Shown: positions 22,009 to 31,738, numbered from the stretch's first letter. The stretch: 64,000 bases of DNA from Chloroflexota bacterium (GCA_011523545.1 WTGN01000105.1:1-64000); one strand, 5' to 3'. Notes: a model not told the origin generated them from the sequence alone. Numbers and translations: made by a program.

Positions 22009-24930
22009 TCAGCCTTCCATGATCACAAGCGACAGCTGCGACGCGGCTCGGTTCCCCACCTTGTCATAAGCAAGCGCCTTGAATGAGAAATCGCCCGCGC
22101 CGTCCAGGGCCGCCTCGATACCATAAGGCCAGTCGCGATCGTCGCCCAACAAACTCTCATCTCGGTAGAATTCAACCCGGTCAATTGTGAGGTTGTCGCT
22201 GACCTCCGCCAACAGAGACAGCGTCCTTTGAGACGGATAGCGGATCTCCGCGGCTGGCTCGCTGAGCCGCAGTTTCACCGCCGGCGGCGTATTGTCAAAA
22301 GTCAGCAGCTTGCTATCCGTCGCCAGCTCCCCATCGGCGAATTCAACTGAAAGGCGCAGGGTGTAGATGCCGCTGAACAAAGCTGTGTTCCAGGTCGCCG
22401 AAATCTCGCCGCCTGCGTCGACAGTCTGGCGCTCGCCGATCGGAATCCATCGGTCAGGATTCACTTCAGCGCCGTATTCCAACTGCCAGGTTCGCGCGCC
22501 CGCCCGCTCAATGCTGGCCGCGATATCCACGCGAGAGCCGACATAGGCATAATCTGCCGGCGAAGTGATGCGGGCAGCTTTGGCGCTGGGCGGCAAGCTA
22601 TCGGTGCTGTAGCTGCTTGGCGGGAGCGGCTTTCCATTTTCCAGCCACCAGTCCATCAACTCCTCCGGCGGCATGAAATATGCAACCGACTCGCGTAAAT
22701 CATCCGGCGTATTCACCGTGGCCAAATGGCCCGTCGCCCGATTGATCTCGACGGTCTGCCAAAAGTGATCGCGCTGCATCAAGGAGCCGGCGGGCACCAT
22801 TTCCCGCCGTGTCGGGCAATGAGATGTCGTCGCCGGCAGCAACCCGGAAATCTCGCAAACCAGAAACTCCTCGATATCGGCGGGCGGGGCCCAAGCTCTA
22901 TCAGGCAAATCCAGATGCGCGTGGGCATAGTCCATCAGCGCCTGCCAGACCGGCGCTGAACCGGCGCGGTCGCCGGCGCCAGGGCTGAGCCGGGCGCCCT
23001 CAAGCCGGCCCGTGTGCAGCGCCAGAACCAGATCGGGGCTATAACCCAGGGTCCAGCTATCGCGCTGGTCGGCGCTAAAACCATCGAGGACGGCCGCCGC
23101 GCGAGAAATCGGCAGGCTGCTTTCCCACCGCTGTAAAACAGCTTCCCGCCTGTCAATATCGGCCAGAATGTCATTCACCATGTACGCGGCGCTGGGCGGA
23201 ATGATCTCCGTCTCCTTCGCCATGGAGTCTTCTTCGTATGACCAGAGGACCTGCCCCGCCGCGTCTTCGATTTTCAAGACCGCGACCGGGTCTCGTCCGC
23301 GGAAGCCAGCTTGCAGAGGCGGCGCCGGGACGCCGCGCATCGCGCCCATGGAAGCCAGCACGCTGTAGGCGTAGGCGCTATCCAAAACGGATACTGCCCC
23401 GCCCCGCTCCAGCAGGTCCAGGCCGGCGCCGCTCGCTGCCAGGCTGTTGAATCCCAGCGCTTGCGCGGTATGTATCGCTGGCTCTATGCCGCTGACGCTC
23501 GCCACTTGAACGGCTGCGGGCAAGCGCCCGGCCTCCATCGCATCGCGCAGATTCATGGGACCGTGATACAAGCCATCCGCATTCGCCGGTCGGTAAATCA
23601 AGTCGGCGGATGCGCCCGGGTAAGAGCGCGGCACATCATACACCATCGATGCCGGCGTGAACTCGCGCCGCAGGAAGGCATCCAGGTAGACAAAAGGCTG
23701 GAGCAGGATCGCGGGTTGATGACCTGCCGTCAGCGCATCCCCGGCCAGGCTCAATATCCGTCCACTGCCGACATCAATGAGCGCCAGCGCGCCAGTATCC
23801 GGCCGGTCTGCCTCGGCTGTGAGGGGGGATTGCGCCGGCGGACAGGGTGACCCATCCAGGGCAATCGCCGCCTCCCGCTGCTGCAAATGCGCGCGCAGAA
23901 GGCACTCCGCGCTCAACTGCAGTTCAAGGTCGAGCGATGTCGTGATGCGCAGGCCGCCACGAGCCAGCAGCCGGGCGCCGTCAAGACCACGCCTGTCAAG
24001 GAGTGTTTCCGCTTGGCCGCGCGCGTACTTGATGAAGGCCGGCGCAATGTCGGATTGTCGCGCGTCAACCCCTCGGAAGCTCGGGACGGCCGCCGCCGCT
24101 TCATCGAATTGGGATTTTTCGATCAGCCCCTTGTCCAGCATTTGGAACAGCAGGTCCGCGCCCCGTTCACGCGCTTGCTGGGCCGCATCGACCGGATTGA
24201 GCGTTGGCGCCTGGCCGATTGCGGCCAACAGGGTCGACTCCGTCAGCGACAAATCCAGCGCCGACTTGCCGAGGTAGACCTGGGCGGCCGCTTCAATGCC
24301 AAAGGCGTCCCCGCCGTAATAAGCGCTGTTCAGCCGCCACTCGAGCAGGGCCTCCGGCGAATGAATGCGTTTGCTCTCGGCGACCAGCACAATCTCCAGC
24401 AGGCGGGCGTCCAACCCGCTGGCCGCCGTCAGCGGCAGAATGGCATCGCGCACAAGATTGCCGCTGATGCCCGGCTGAGATTTCAGCGGCAAGCCCAGAA
24501 TATAGCGCGTGACTTGTATCAAGGTCAGAGGTAGATCGAAGGGTAGGGACGCGGAGTCGGGGCCGGCGTCTTCAGCTAGAGCGGTCGCGTCTACCAGCTG
24601 CGGCGGCAATTCCTCCAGCGCCTGCCAGCGGCGCCGCTCGCCCAGCGGATCTGTGACGGTGTGAATCAGTCTTTCGCCGCTCGCGTCAAGAAAGCGCGTC
24701 CTGCCCTGCGCCTGTTCAAAGAAGACGGTCGCTTGTGGCGCTGGCATGTGGCTGGCAGCGGCGAGATAAAGCCAGAGAGACAGCGCCAGGCCGGCCAGCA
24801 GCGGCGTCATCGCCAGGGCCAGCGGAATGCCGATGATGACAATTGACCAAAACGCGGAGCGCCGGGCGCCCTTGATCCGCCGGCCTTTGCGGCTGTGGCG
24901 GCGGCGAATGATATGCGCGACAGAGGGCAT
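22009..24930 (-). CDS. Class A PBP-like (GT51 + transpeptidase fold) protein with degenerate catalytic motifs and C-terminal Ig-like domains
   Basis: Start re-assigned to Met at 24930 (MPSVAHIIRRRH); GT51-like LLEWRLNSAYYGGDAFGIEAAAQVYLGK; transpeptidase fold with SxxK, SxN and KTG positions substituted. Confidence 0.82.
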   Translation of the reverse strand: MPSVAHIIRRRHSRKGRRIKGARRSAFWSIVIIGIPLALAMTPLLAGLALSLWLYLAAASHMPAPQATVFFEQAQGRTRFLDASGERLIHTVTDPLGERRRWQALEELPPQLVDATALAEDAGPDSASLPFDLPLTLIQVTRYILGLPLKSQPGISGNLVRDAILPLTAASGLDARLLEIVLVAESKRIHSPEALLEWRLNSAYYGGDAFGIEAAAQVYLGKSALDLSLTESTLLAAIGQAPTLNPVDAAQQARERGADLLFQMLDKGLIEKSQFDEAAAAVPSFRGVDARQSDIAPAFIKYARGQAETLLDRRGLDGARLLARGGLRITTSLDLELQLSAECLLRAHLQQREAAIALDGSPCPPAQSPLTAEADRPDTGALALIDVGSGRILSLAGDALTAGHQPAILLQPFVYLDAFLRREFTPASMVYDVPRSYPGASADLIYRPANADGLYHGPMNLRDAMEAGRLPAAVQVASVSGIEPAIHTAQALGFNSLAASGAGLDLLERGGAVSVLDSAYAYSVLASMGAMRGVPAPPLQAGFRGRDPVAVLKIEDAAGQVLWSYEEDSMAKETEIIPPSAAYMVNDILADIDRREAVLQRWESSLPISRAAAVLDGFSADQRDSWTLGYSPDLVLALHTGRLEGARLSPGAGDRAGSAPVWQALMDYAHAHLDLPDRAWAPPADIEEFLVCEISGLLPATTSHCPTRREMVPAGSLMQRDHFWQTVEINRATGHLATVNTPDDLRESVAYFMPPEELMDWWLENGKPLPPSSYSTDSLPPSAKAARITSPADYAYVGSRVDIAASIERAGARTWQLEYGAEVNPDRWIPIGERQTVDAGGEISATWNTALFSGIYTLRLSVEFADGELATDSKLLTFDNTPPAVKLRLSEPAAEIRYPSQRTLSLLAEVSDNLTIDRVEFYRDESLLGDDRDWPYGIEAALDGAGDFSFKALAYDKVGNRAASQLSLVIMEG

Positions 24931-25075
24931 GGCCCAACCTATGGAGAACAACGAGGCGGCTACAAAGTCAAGTGTACTGATTTTCGCGCGCGCTGCGAAC
25001 GCGGCGCCAAGCGATATGGCGTCAATCGAGGGCGGAGTCAAACGAGGGGCGCAAGCATCGCCCGTGCGAGAGCTG

Positions 25076-25600
25076 TCAGATGCCCTCTTGAAAGGCGCGC
25101 AGTCCTTCCCAATCGTCCTTGGCGGCAAGTTCCGCTTGCCGCGGTATCGTCTCCAGGCCAGCTGGCGCGGCCCGCCCAGCCTCGCTGAAGATCGCGCGCA
25201 AGTCATCTATGGAAGCGCCGGCTAGGGCCGCGTAGCTGTGGATGCCCGCTTCATTCAATATACGCTGATAACCGGCCGCGATGCCTTTGATCTTGGTCAG
25301 GTCATCGCTCTCGCTAGCATCGGGCTGCTCCGTTTCGCGCCGCACTTCGCGCCGTTTCGCCAGCGCTTCCGCCTCGTCGGCCGCGTCCTGCGCCGCCTGC
25401 ACTGCCTCAGCCGAGCCTTCGGCCGCCGCGTCACGGCGAAGCCAAATCCAAAACAGGATGGCCACCGCCAGCAGGCCGAGCGACCAGGGGAACATATCGC
25501 GTCCGCTCTCAGGGGCGATCACGGCGTTCAGCGCGAGGACAATGGCGCCGACCAGCGCCATCGTAGCGGTTAAATCCTTGGCGTTCTTGTTGAGTTTCAT
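25076..25600 (-). CDS. Membrane protein with C-terminal helix-hairpin-helix-like domain
   Basis: Two TM helices, then LTKIKGIAAGYQRILNEAGIHSYAALAGASIDDLRAI. Confidence 0.7.
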   Translation of the reverse strand: MKLNKNAKDLTATMALVGAIVLALNAVIAPESGRDMFPWSLGLLAVAILFWIWLRRDAAAEGSAEAVQAAQDAADEAEALAKRREVRRETEQPDASESDDLTKIKGIAAGYQRILNEAGIHSYAALAGASIDDLRAIFSEAGRAAPAGLETIPRQAELAAKDDWEGLRAFQEGI

Positions 25601-25839
25601 AATGCCTTCCAGCACTTTAAGTCACATGGCACAGCCTGGATTATAGCATAACCGTCAGCGCATATTTCAGCGCAAATGTATACCGCGACCAATCCGCTCC
25701 CGCTCCGCCAGCTGCATAGGGCAGATTTCGGCGGCCGCCCCTTGCGGGAAAACGCGCCACCTTGACAAATCGAACATTTATGCTGACAATGGCTGGGCAT
25801 TGGCATCCAAGAGCATAAACCGGAGAAAGGTCTACTATC

Positions 25840-26235
25840 ATGATCATCGGGCTTACCAGCGTGATTGTCGACGACCAAGACAAAGCGCTGAAATTCTATA
25901 CTGAAAAACTCGGCTTTGAGCTGAAGCGAGACATGCCCCTCGGCAATCCAGCCGGCGACCGCTGGTTGACGCTGGTGTCCCCCGAAGGCGCCCACGGCGT
26001 CGAGCTGCTGCTCGAGCCTGCCAGCAACGCCCTTGCAGCCGACTTTCAGCAGGCGATGTTCGAGCAAGGCATCTCGGGCGGGCAATTCAACAGCAGCGAT
26101 ATCCAAGCGGAACACGAAAGACTCAGCGAGCGCGGCGTCGAATTCACGATGACGCCGACCGACATCGGGCCGGCCATTATGGCGGTCTTCAAGGATACCT
26201 GCGGCAATTACATCACGCTGGTACAGGAAAAATAG
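25840..26235 (+). CDS. VOC/glyoxalase family protein
   Basis: 131 aa; VIVDDQDKALKFYTEKLGFE and FKDTCGNYITLVQ. Confidence 0.9.
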   Translation: MIIGLTSVIVDDQDKALKFYTEKLGFELKRDMPLGNPAGDRWLTLVSPEGAHGVELLLEPASNALAADFQQAMFEQGISGGQFNSSDIQAEHERLSERGVEFTMTPTDIGPAIMAVFKDTCGNYITLVQEK

Positions 26236-26361
26236 CGTTAGCGAGAGAGCGCCCTGCCCGGCTATTTGCCCGGTGGCAGTTCAAGTGATATAGTCTGGCT
26301 CAGCGCGTAACTTTGTCCGCCTCCAGTTGCGGGGCGCAGGCGCGCCGATGGAGTCAGATAC

Positions 26362-27228
26362 ATGAATGATCTTGAATTGCTGCAATACCTCTTTGATTTA
26401 CAGGGCTTTATCGTCATTGAGAATGCGCTGAGCGCGGGCGAAGTCGCGGCGCTTAACCGGCTCATTGATGAGCAAAATCTGCCGCCGCCGTCCGAGTCGA
26501 CGCGTTTCGGCAGCGCGCCCACGCTGGCCGCGTCGCTTGTGAAGCCGGAAGCGGGCGTGCCGGAAGGCGAAGCTAGCGCTGACCAGAGCGCCCCGGTCGG
26601 CTCGGGTTTCCTCGGCTGGGGCAAAGCATTTTGCGACCTGCTTGATCATCCTTCCATCTTGCCGGCGCTGCGCATGCGCCTGGGCGACGCCTTTCGCCTC
26701 GACCGCCTCTACGGCATGAACATGACCAAGGGAATGGCCTACGGTCGCCTGCATGCCGATTACGGCGCGACGGCGCCAAAATCCGGTTCGCAGCCGGGCG
26801 AATATTATGCCTTCCGCCCCAACCAGGTCTACGAAGGCTTCATCGTGGTCGCCTGGGCGCTGTCCGATTCCGGGCCGGATCACGGCGGCTTCTGCTGCAT
26901 CCCCGGCAGCCACAAAAGCAATTACAAGCTGCCGCAGCGAATCAGCGACGAGCATGAGGCCTCGCCCGCCGTCGTCATTCCCGCGATGCCCGCCGGCTCC
27001 GTCATCCTGTTCACTGAGTCCTTGACCCACGGCACCGCCACCTGGCAGGCCGACCACGTCCGCCGGGCGCTGCTTTACAAATACTGCATATCGCACCTCG
27101 CCTGGACGTCCAAACGGGTTGAAGCGCCGACCAATATCGAATTGACGCGGCGTCAGAAGCTGCTCCTGCGCGAGCCGGGCGATCCGCTGCGCCACTTTCC
27201 ATCCCTGTTTGAAGAGGTTCCCGCGTAG
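26362..27228 (+). CDS. Phytanoyl-CoA dioxygenase (PhyH) family protein
   Basis: LQGFIVIENALSAGEVAALNRLID; HADYGA; CCIPGSHKSN. Confidence 0.88.
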   Translation: MNDLELLQYLFDLQGFIVIENALSAGEVAALNRLIDEQNLPPPSESTRFGSAPTLAASLVKPEAGVPEGEASADQSAPVGSGFLGWGKAFCDLLDHPSILPALRMRLGDAFRLDRLYGMNMTKGMAYGRLHADYGATAPKSGSQPGEYYAFRPNQVYEGFIVVAWALSDSGPDHGGFCCIPGSHKSNYKLPQRISDEHEASPAVVIPAMPAGSVILFTESLTHGTATWQADHVRRALLYKYCISHLAWTSKRVEAPTNIELTRRQKLLLREPGDPLRHFPSLFEEVPA

Positions 27229-27237
27229 AATGACAAC

Positions 27238-27313
27238 TGTAGGGGCGACCTAGTAGGTCGCCCGACAATTCAAGGAACCTGTGGCGCGGGCGACCCGGTG
27301 GCTCGCCCCTACA
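27238..27313. repeat. Double-hairpin dispersed repeat, full copy
   Basis: TGTAGGGGCGACCTagtAGGTCGCCC...GCTCGCCCCTACA. Confidence 0.88.
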
Positions 27314-27336
27314 CGTCTTTCGTTTCTGCGCGAATC

Positions 27337-27410
27337 TGTAGGGGCGAGGCGGTGACTCGCCCAACGGAGTCTAACATTGAAAGCGGGCGACTCGCCGAGT
27401 CGCCCCTACA
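27337..27410. repeat. Double-hairpin dispersed repeat, full copy
   Basis: TGTAGGGGCGAGG...GGGCGACTCgccGAGTCGCCCCTACA. Confidence 0.88.
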
Positions 27411-27426
27411 TACCGTTGTTGAGGCG

Positions 27427-27453
27427 CGGGCGACTCACCTAGTCGCCCCTACA
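27427..27453. repeat. Half copy of the same repeat
   Basis: CGGGCGACTcacctAGTCGCCCCTACA. Confidence 0.8.
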
Positions 27454-27470
27454 GATATCGTTGTATTGCC

Positions 27471-28649
27471 TCAGCCGCCATGCTGCTTAAGCAGACGCAG
27501 CGCGCTTTCGGCCATGACGCCGACGCCCACCGGCAGGCAGCCCTCATGGATGTCGAATATCGGGCTGTGATGCGGCCGATTGAACTCATCCAGCTGCGCG
27601 CCCAAGCGCAGCATCGCGCCCGGCGCTTTCTGAGTCATGTAGGCGAAGTCCTCGCCGGCCATGATTGGCTCGCCATGGCCCGCTCGATCTTCGCCCAGCA
27701 GGTCGGCCGCGGCGCCTCGTATCAATTCTGCGACGGCCGGATCGTTGTAAAGCGGGGGATAGCCGGTGCGAATCTTCAATTCGTAATCGCCGCCGAAGTG
27801 CCGTACCAGCGCAAAGGCTTCTTCCACCAGACGATGGATTTCTTCGCGCGCCTCCTGCTCGAAGCTGCGGATGGTGCCGGTCAGGATTACTTCGTTGGGG
27901 ATGACATTGTCAGCGACGCCGGCGTGGATTGTGCCAACGCTCACGACCGAACGTTCTGTCGGGTCGCGCCGGCGGGAGCGAATCGCCTGCAGGGCGTTCA
28001 CCACTTGCGCCTGCAGCCAGATGGGATCCAGGCCGTGATTGGGCGTCGCGCCGTGCGTGCCTTCGCCGATGATCTTGGCTTCGAAGACATCGGGCGCCGC
28101 CATCGAAACGCCATCGGCCACACGCACCTCGCCCATCGGCTGCCCGCTGGCCACATGACAAGCGATCACGGCATCCAGGCCGTCCAGCGCCTTCTCTTCG
28201 ACCATCAGGCTGCCGCCGCTGTGGCCGTCTTGCTCGCGCCATTTCTCTTCGCTGGGCTGAAACAGCAGGCGGATTTCACCGGCGGGCCGGTCAGGCAAAT
28301 CGTTCAGCAGGCTGGCCACGCCCAGCAGCATTGATGTATGCGCGTCATGCCCGCAGGCATGCATCAAGCCGGGCTGGCGCGATTTGTAAGGCACATCGTT
28401 GGCCTCGTGAATCGGCAGCGCGTCCATGTCAGCGCGGATGCCAACGGCCGGCCGCCCTTCGCCGATGCGCGCCACAACGCCCGTCTCCGCCACGCCGACT
28501 TCGGCCTCAATGCCCATCTCGCGCAGGGACTCGGCCACCAGCCGCGAGGTCCGCTGCTCTTCAAAGCCGAGCTCCGGCTGCATGTGAATCTCACGCCGCC
28601 AGGCGACCAGCTGGTCCGTCAGCGCATTGGCTCTTTCCAACATCGTCAT
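27471..28649 (-). CDS. M20 family amidohydrolase (N-acyl amino acid amidohydrolase/hippurate hydrolase-like)
   Basis: GIRADMDALPIHE; HACGHDAHTSMLLG; GEDFAYM. Confidence 0.93.
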   Translation of the reverse strand: MTMLERANALTDQLVAWRREIHMQPELGFEEQRTSRLVAESLREMGIEAEVGVAETGVVARIGEGRPAVGIRADMDALPIHEANDVPYKSRQPGLMHACGHDAHTSMLLGVASLLNDLPDRPAGEIRLLFQPSEEKWREQDGHSGGSLMVEEKALDGLDAVIACHVASGQPMGEVRVADGVSMAAPDVFEAKIIGEGTHGATPNHGLDPIWLQAQVVNALQAIRSRRRDPTERSVVSVGTIHAGVADNVIPNEVILTGTIRSFEQEAREEIHRLVEEAFALVRHFGGDYELKIRTGYPPLYNDPAVAELIRGAAADLLGEDRAGHGEPIMAGEDFAYMTQKAPGAMLRLGAQLDEFNRPHHSPIFDIHEGCLPVGVGVMAESALRLLKQHGG

Positions 28650-28715
28650 GATTCCATCCTTCGTTTCCAGTTCAAGCTTTCACAATCTTACCGTAGTTTT
28701 GAGCGCGGGCGAATA

Positions 28716-29669
28716 TCAGAGGGCGGCGCGCGTCATCGCCCGCTTAGGCTTGTCGTTGACGGAGAAAGCAAATACATCCGGGCGGTTGTAGTGGCCCACG
28801 ACATCGAAATCCAAATGCCCCTGATGGATCTTGCGCAAATCAAGATCGGCATAGAGCAAGCCCTCTTTGCCGTAAAGCGGCGGACAAACATATTCGCCGA
28901 AGGGATCCACAATGGCGCTTCCGCCGCGGCACAACTCTTCCGGCAAGTCGGCCAATTCATCATATAGCGCCAGGTCTTGCGGGTACATTGAGCACGTGAA
29001 ATATTGATTGCAGCCGAGGACAAAGCAGCGGCCTTCACAGGCGATATGCCGCAGCGTCGCTTGCCAGGAATCGCGCTGGTCCGCTGTCGGCGCCAGATAG
29101 ATGCTCAGGCCCTGGGCATACATTGCCATTCGCGCCAGCGGCATATAATTTTCCCAGCAGATCAAGCCGCCAATCCTGCCAAATGGCGCATCCACCGTAC
29201 TGAGCGTGCTGCCATCGCCGCGACCCCAGATCAGCCTTTCAGCGGCCGTCGGCACGAGCTTGCGGTGCAGGCCCAGCACATCGCCAGCCGGGCCGATATA
29301 CAGCAGCGAATTATAGAGCGTGCCCCCGTTGCCTTCACCGCTCCGTTCTGAAATGCCTACCACCACATAAGCGCCGGCTTCTTGAGCTGCCTCGCGCAGC
29401 GGCTGTGTTTCCGAATCGTCCAGGCTCATTGATGATTTCCAGTATCGCTCGAAATCTTTGCGGCCGGCCAGACTGCGGTTGCCAACAGTCGCGCCATAGC
29501 TGAAACCCCGCGGATAGCCCGGGATCATCACCTCCGGCAGCAGGATAAGCGCGGCGCCTTCCGCGCCCGCCTCTCGGATTGCCGCAGCCGTTTTCTCGAT
29601 GCAGGCCTGCTTGTCAGCGAAGACGGACGCCAACTGCGCCACCGCCACGCGTACGGTATCCATTGCCAT
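28716..29669 (-). CDS. Nitrilase / carbon-nitrogen hydrolase
   Basis: ILLPEVMIPGYPRG; HRKLVPTAAERLIWGRGD; GGLICWENYMPLAR; start trimmed from 30008 to the Met at 29669. Confidence 0.92.
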   Translation of the reverse strand: MAMDTVRVAVAQLASVFADKQACIEKTAAAIREAGAEGAALILLPEVMIPGYPRGFSYGATVGNRSLAGRKDFERYWKSSMSLDDSETQPLREAAQEAGAYVVVGISERSGEGNGGTLYNSLLYIGPAGDVLGLHRKLVPTAAERLIWGRGDGSTLSTVDAPFGRIGGLICWENYMPLARMAMYAQGLSIYLAPTADQRDSWQATLRHIACEGRCFVLGCNQYFTCSMYPQDLALYDELADLPEELCRGGSAIVDPFGEYVCPPLYGKEGLLYADLDLRKIHQGHLDFDVVGHYNRPDVFAFSVNDKPKRAMTRAAL

Positions 29670-29733
29670 GTCCCCTGGCTGCCTTGAATCTGCCCTTGAT
29701 TTTAGCGTACAGAAAATCAATTGCCGAGCGCGC

Positions 29734-30417
29734 TCAGCCGCCCGCGTCAGCTTGGGTCGGGCAGCCGCGATTCGCCGCCGGTCCGGCCGCCTCCGGGCAA
29801 TCGTCCTCGGCTGTGTCCAGGCCGTCGTCATCAAAGTCTCGGCAGCCGCGCCGCGTATTCGGGGCGAACTCGTTGGGACAAAAGTCGGCGTCGCCGCGGA
29901 AGCCGTCTCGGTCAGGGTCGTCCTGATATGGGCAGCCGTCATTATCGGCGAAACCGAAATCCTGCGGGCACCTGTCATCGGCGTCGGCGACCCCGTCGCT
30001 ATCGGCATCCGGAACGCCGGCCGTGGCGCTGGCGAAAGGCGTCGGCGATGCAGCGATCGGGATGGGGGACGGGCTGATGACCGTCTGCGCGGCGATCGTA
30101 TGCGCCGGCAGCGGGGTCGGCGGCACGTACTGAGCGGGCGTGGCCGGCAGGCGGCTCTCCGGTGTAGCTGTAATGGACAGCGGCGCCAATGGCGTGAACG
30201 TGGGCGCCCGCGCTTGACCCGCCCCCAGCGGTGTGACGCTCGGCGCCAACGTCGCGGTCCGCGTCAGATCAGCGACCGGCACATCAGCCGGGGAGTTGCC
30301 GATGAGGATGATCGCCAGCGCGTAAAAGGGAAATGTGCCGGCGATGATCAAGAGCATCAGCAGGCGCAGGCACTGATTGCGGTTGCTCTGGCCTTGCAGG
30401 ACGTCGATCGTTCTCAC
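29734..30417 (-). CDS. Membrane-anchored protein with Pro/Thr-rich linker and thrombospondin type 3-like Ca2+-binding repeats
   Basis: N-terminal TM; PTPLPAH..-type linker; DADSDGVADADDRCPQDFG..DDPDRDGFRGDADFCPNE..DFDDDGLDTAEDDCPEA. Confidence 0.8.
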   Translation of the reverse strand: MRTIDVLQGQSNRNQCLRLLMLLIIAGTFPFYALAIILIGNSPADVPVADLTRTATLAPSVTPLGAGQARAPTFTPLAPLSITATPESRLPATPAQYVPPTPLPAHTIAAQTVISPSPIPIAASPTPFASATAGVPDADSDGVADADDRCPQDFGFADNDGCPYQDDPDRDGFRGDADFCPNEFAPNTRRGCRDFDDDGLDTAEDDCPEAAGPAANRGCPTQADAGG

Positions 30418-30511
30418 CGGATGTTCCAGAGGATTTCATGCTCGCGAGATTGCCGGGAACCAGGCCAGGCAGGGCAAGCCGCCGCGCCGGCAATAAAGCG
30501 CGAACCGGGCG

Positions 30512-31738
30512 CTACCCGGCGCTCCAGGGATAAATAAGGAAACGATACCAATATGCGAAACCGGACAGAACGTGCAGCGCAAACAAGGCAAAGCCGACGC
30601 TGACCCGATGGGATAATCGCGGGCCCGCGCGACGCGTCTCAAGGTCTTGCGTCTCGCGCTCTCGTTTATGCTGCTCGATTAGGAACTTTAACGACGCGAA
30701 CATCAATACAAACATCGCGCTGTAAGCCGTCCATAGAAAGTTGCCTGAGCGAAAACCAGGTCCCTCTTGATATAGAGTCAGCAAGTACAGGGCGCCAACG
30801 GCAAATACGATCCAACACAGTTTTAGATACTGGCATTTACGCGCCGCGTCAACATAGAGCAGGCAAACGCCGACCGGGAAGACCAGCGACAAGGCGAACT
30901 GAATCGGTACGCGCCAAAGCGGGATCCAGGCTGTCATAAATCTCAGCGGTCCAAACGCGATAGGCCCGCCATGCTGAAAGCCAGAGGCGAAGGTGTAGAG
31001 ATATTCAAGCGCAAGCACAATGCCTCCGGGGATGCACAAGCCCAATAGAATGAAGACAAAGTCGCCTCCCTTTCCCATTCTCAAGCGTCGCCAAATCGCA
31101 AACAGAACTACAGCCGGCAACAAGGCAATTGTATAACTGGGCTTGCTCAATGTCGTCAGCATAATGACTGAAGCGGCCGCCAAGAGCCAAAAAACGCGCT
31201 GATTGCGATCGCGGTAGTCGCGCTCTTTCACCGCCAGCAAAGCCAGGAGGGACAGGGGAATGACAAAGAGACGCAGCGCGATCAGCGTGGGGTTGTGATA
31301 AACGATGGGGTTGATGTAACCCATCATAAATTTGTTGTTCGCCCAGACTGTGACGGGAGACGCAAAGGTCAATCCCAATGCTAAAGCGCCAATGAATAAA
31401 TCCGGCAGCGCCCCGCCGGCCGATCGCTTCAGCAGCAGGTGAATCATCGCCGGAAGCGGCAGCATGAAACTCAGAACGCTTATCAACTGAACATCTAAAT
31501 TTGAAGCTGCGGGCAACAGCGCCCGGACAACTTTCACAACGGCGTGGTAAAGAACATGGCCAACGGCGCGATTGGTCGTCTGCGCCGGCAATTCCATAGC
31601 GCGGAGGTAATGATTCTCATAATCTATCGATACCTGTATCGCATGGCGCATCACTGGCGTGAGAAACATCATGCTCAACGCCAGCAACAAGACGTACATC
31701 ACACTGTTGCTGAGGACTTCGCCGCTTTCAGTTTTCAT
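30512..31738 (-). CDS. Multi-pass membrane protein, tandem paralog Q3
   Basis: MKTESGEVL start; DYENHY, PSYTIALLPAVV, WTAYSAMFVLMFASL motifs shared with Q1/Q2. Confidence 0.8.
   Translation of the reverse strand: MKTESGEVLSNSVMYVLLLALSMMFLTPVMRHAIQVSIDYENHYLRAMELPAQTTNRAVGHVLYHAVVKVVRALLPAASNLDVQLISVLSFMLPLPAMIHLLLKRSAGGALPDLFIGALALGLTFASPVTVWANNKFMMGYINPIVYHNPTLIALRLFVIPLSLLALLAVKERDYRDRNQRVFWLLAAASVIMLTTLSKPSYTIALLPAVVLFAIWRRLRMGKGGDFVFILLGLCIPGGIVLALEYLYTFASGFQHGGPIAFGPLRFMTAWIPLWRVPIQFALSLVFPVGVCLLYVDAARKCQYLKLCWIVFAVGALYLLTLYQEGPGFRSGNFLWTAYSAMFVLMFASLKFLIEQHKRERETQDLETRRAGPRLSHRVSVGFALFALHVLSGFAYWYRFLIYPWSAG

Noticed and set aside
22009-25206. 1065-aa version of the PBP-like ORF overlapping the HHH gene
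   Set aside because: First ~92 residues are read-through across the end of the neighbouring gene; Met at 24930 precedes a plausible basic region plus TM anchor.
27238-27453. Possible CRISPR array (clustered similar hairpins)
   Set aside because: Units are inverted pairs with irregular spacing and variable stems, no constant direct repeat with unique spacers, and no cas genes nearby; dispersed hairpin repeats fit better.
28716-30008. Full 430-aa ORF as the nitrilase
   Set aside because: The N-terminal ~113 residues are antisense to the TSP3-like gene and non-nitrilase; start moved to 29669.
29599-30537. 312-aa plus-strand ORF opposite the TSP3-like gene
   Set aside because: Arg/Ala-rich antisense of Asp-rich repeats; no domain recognised.
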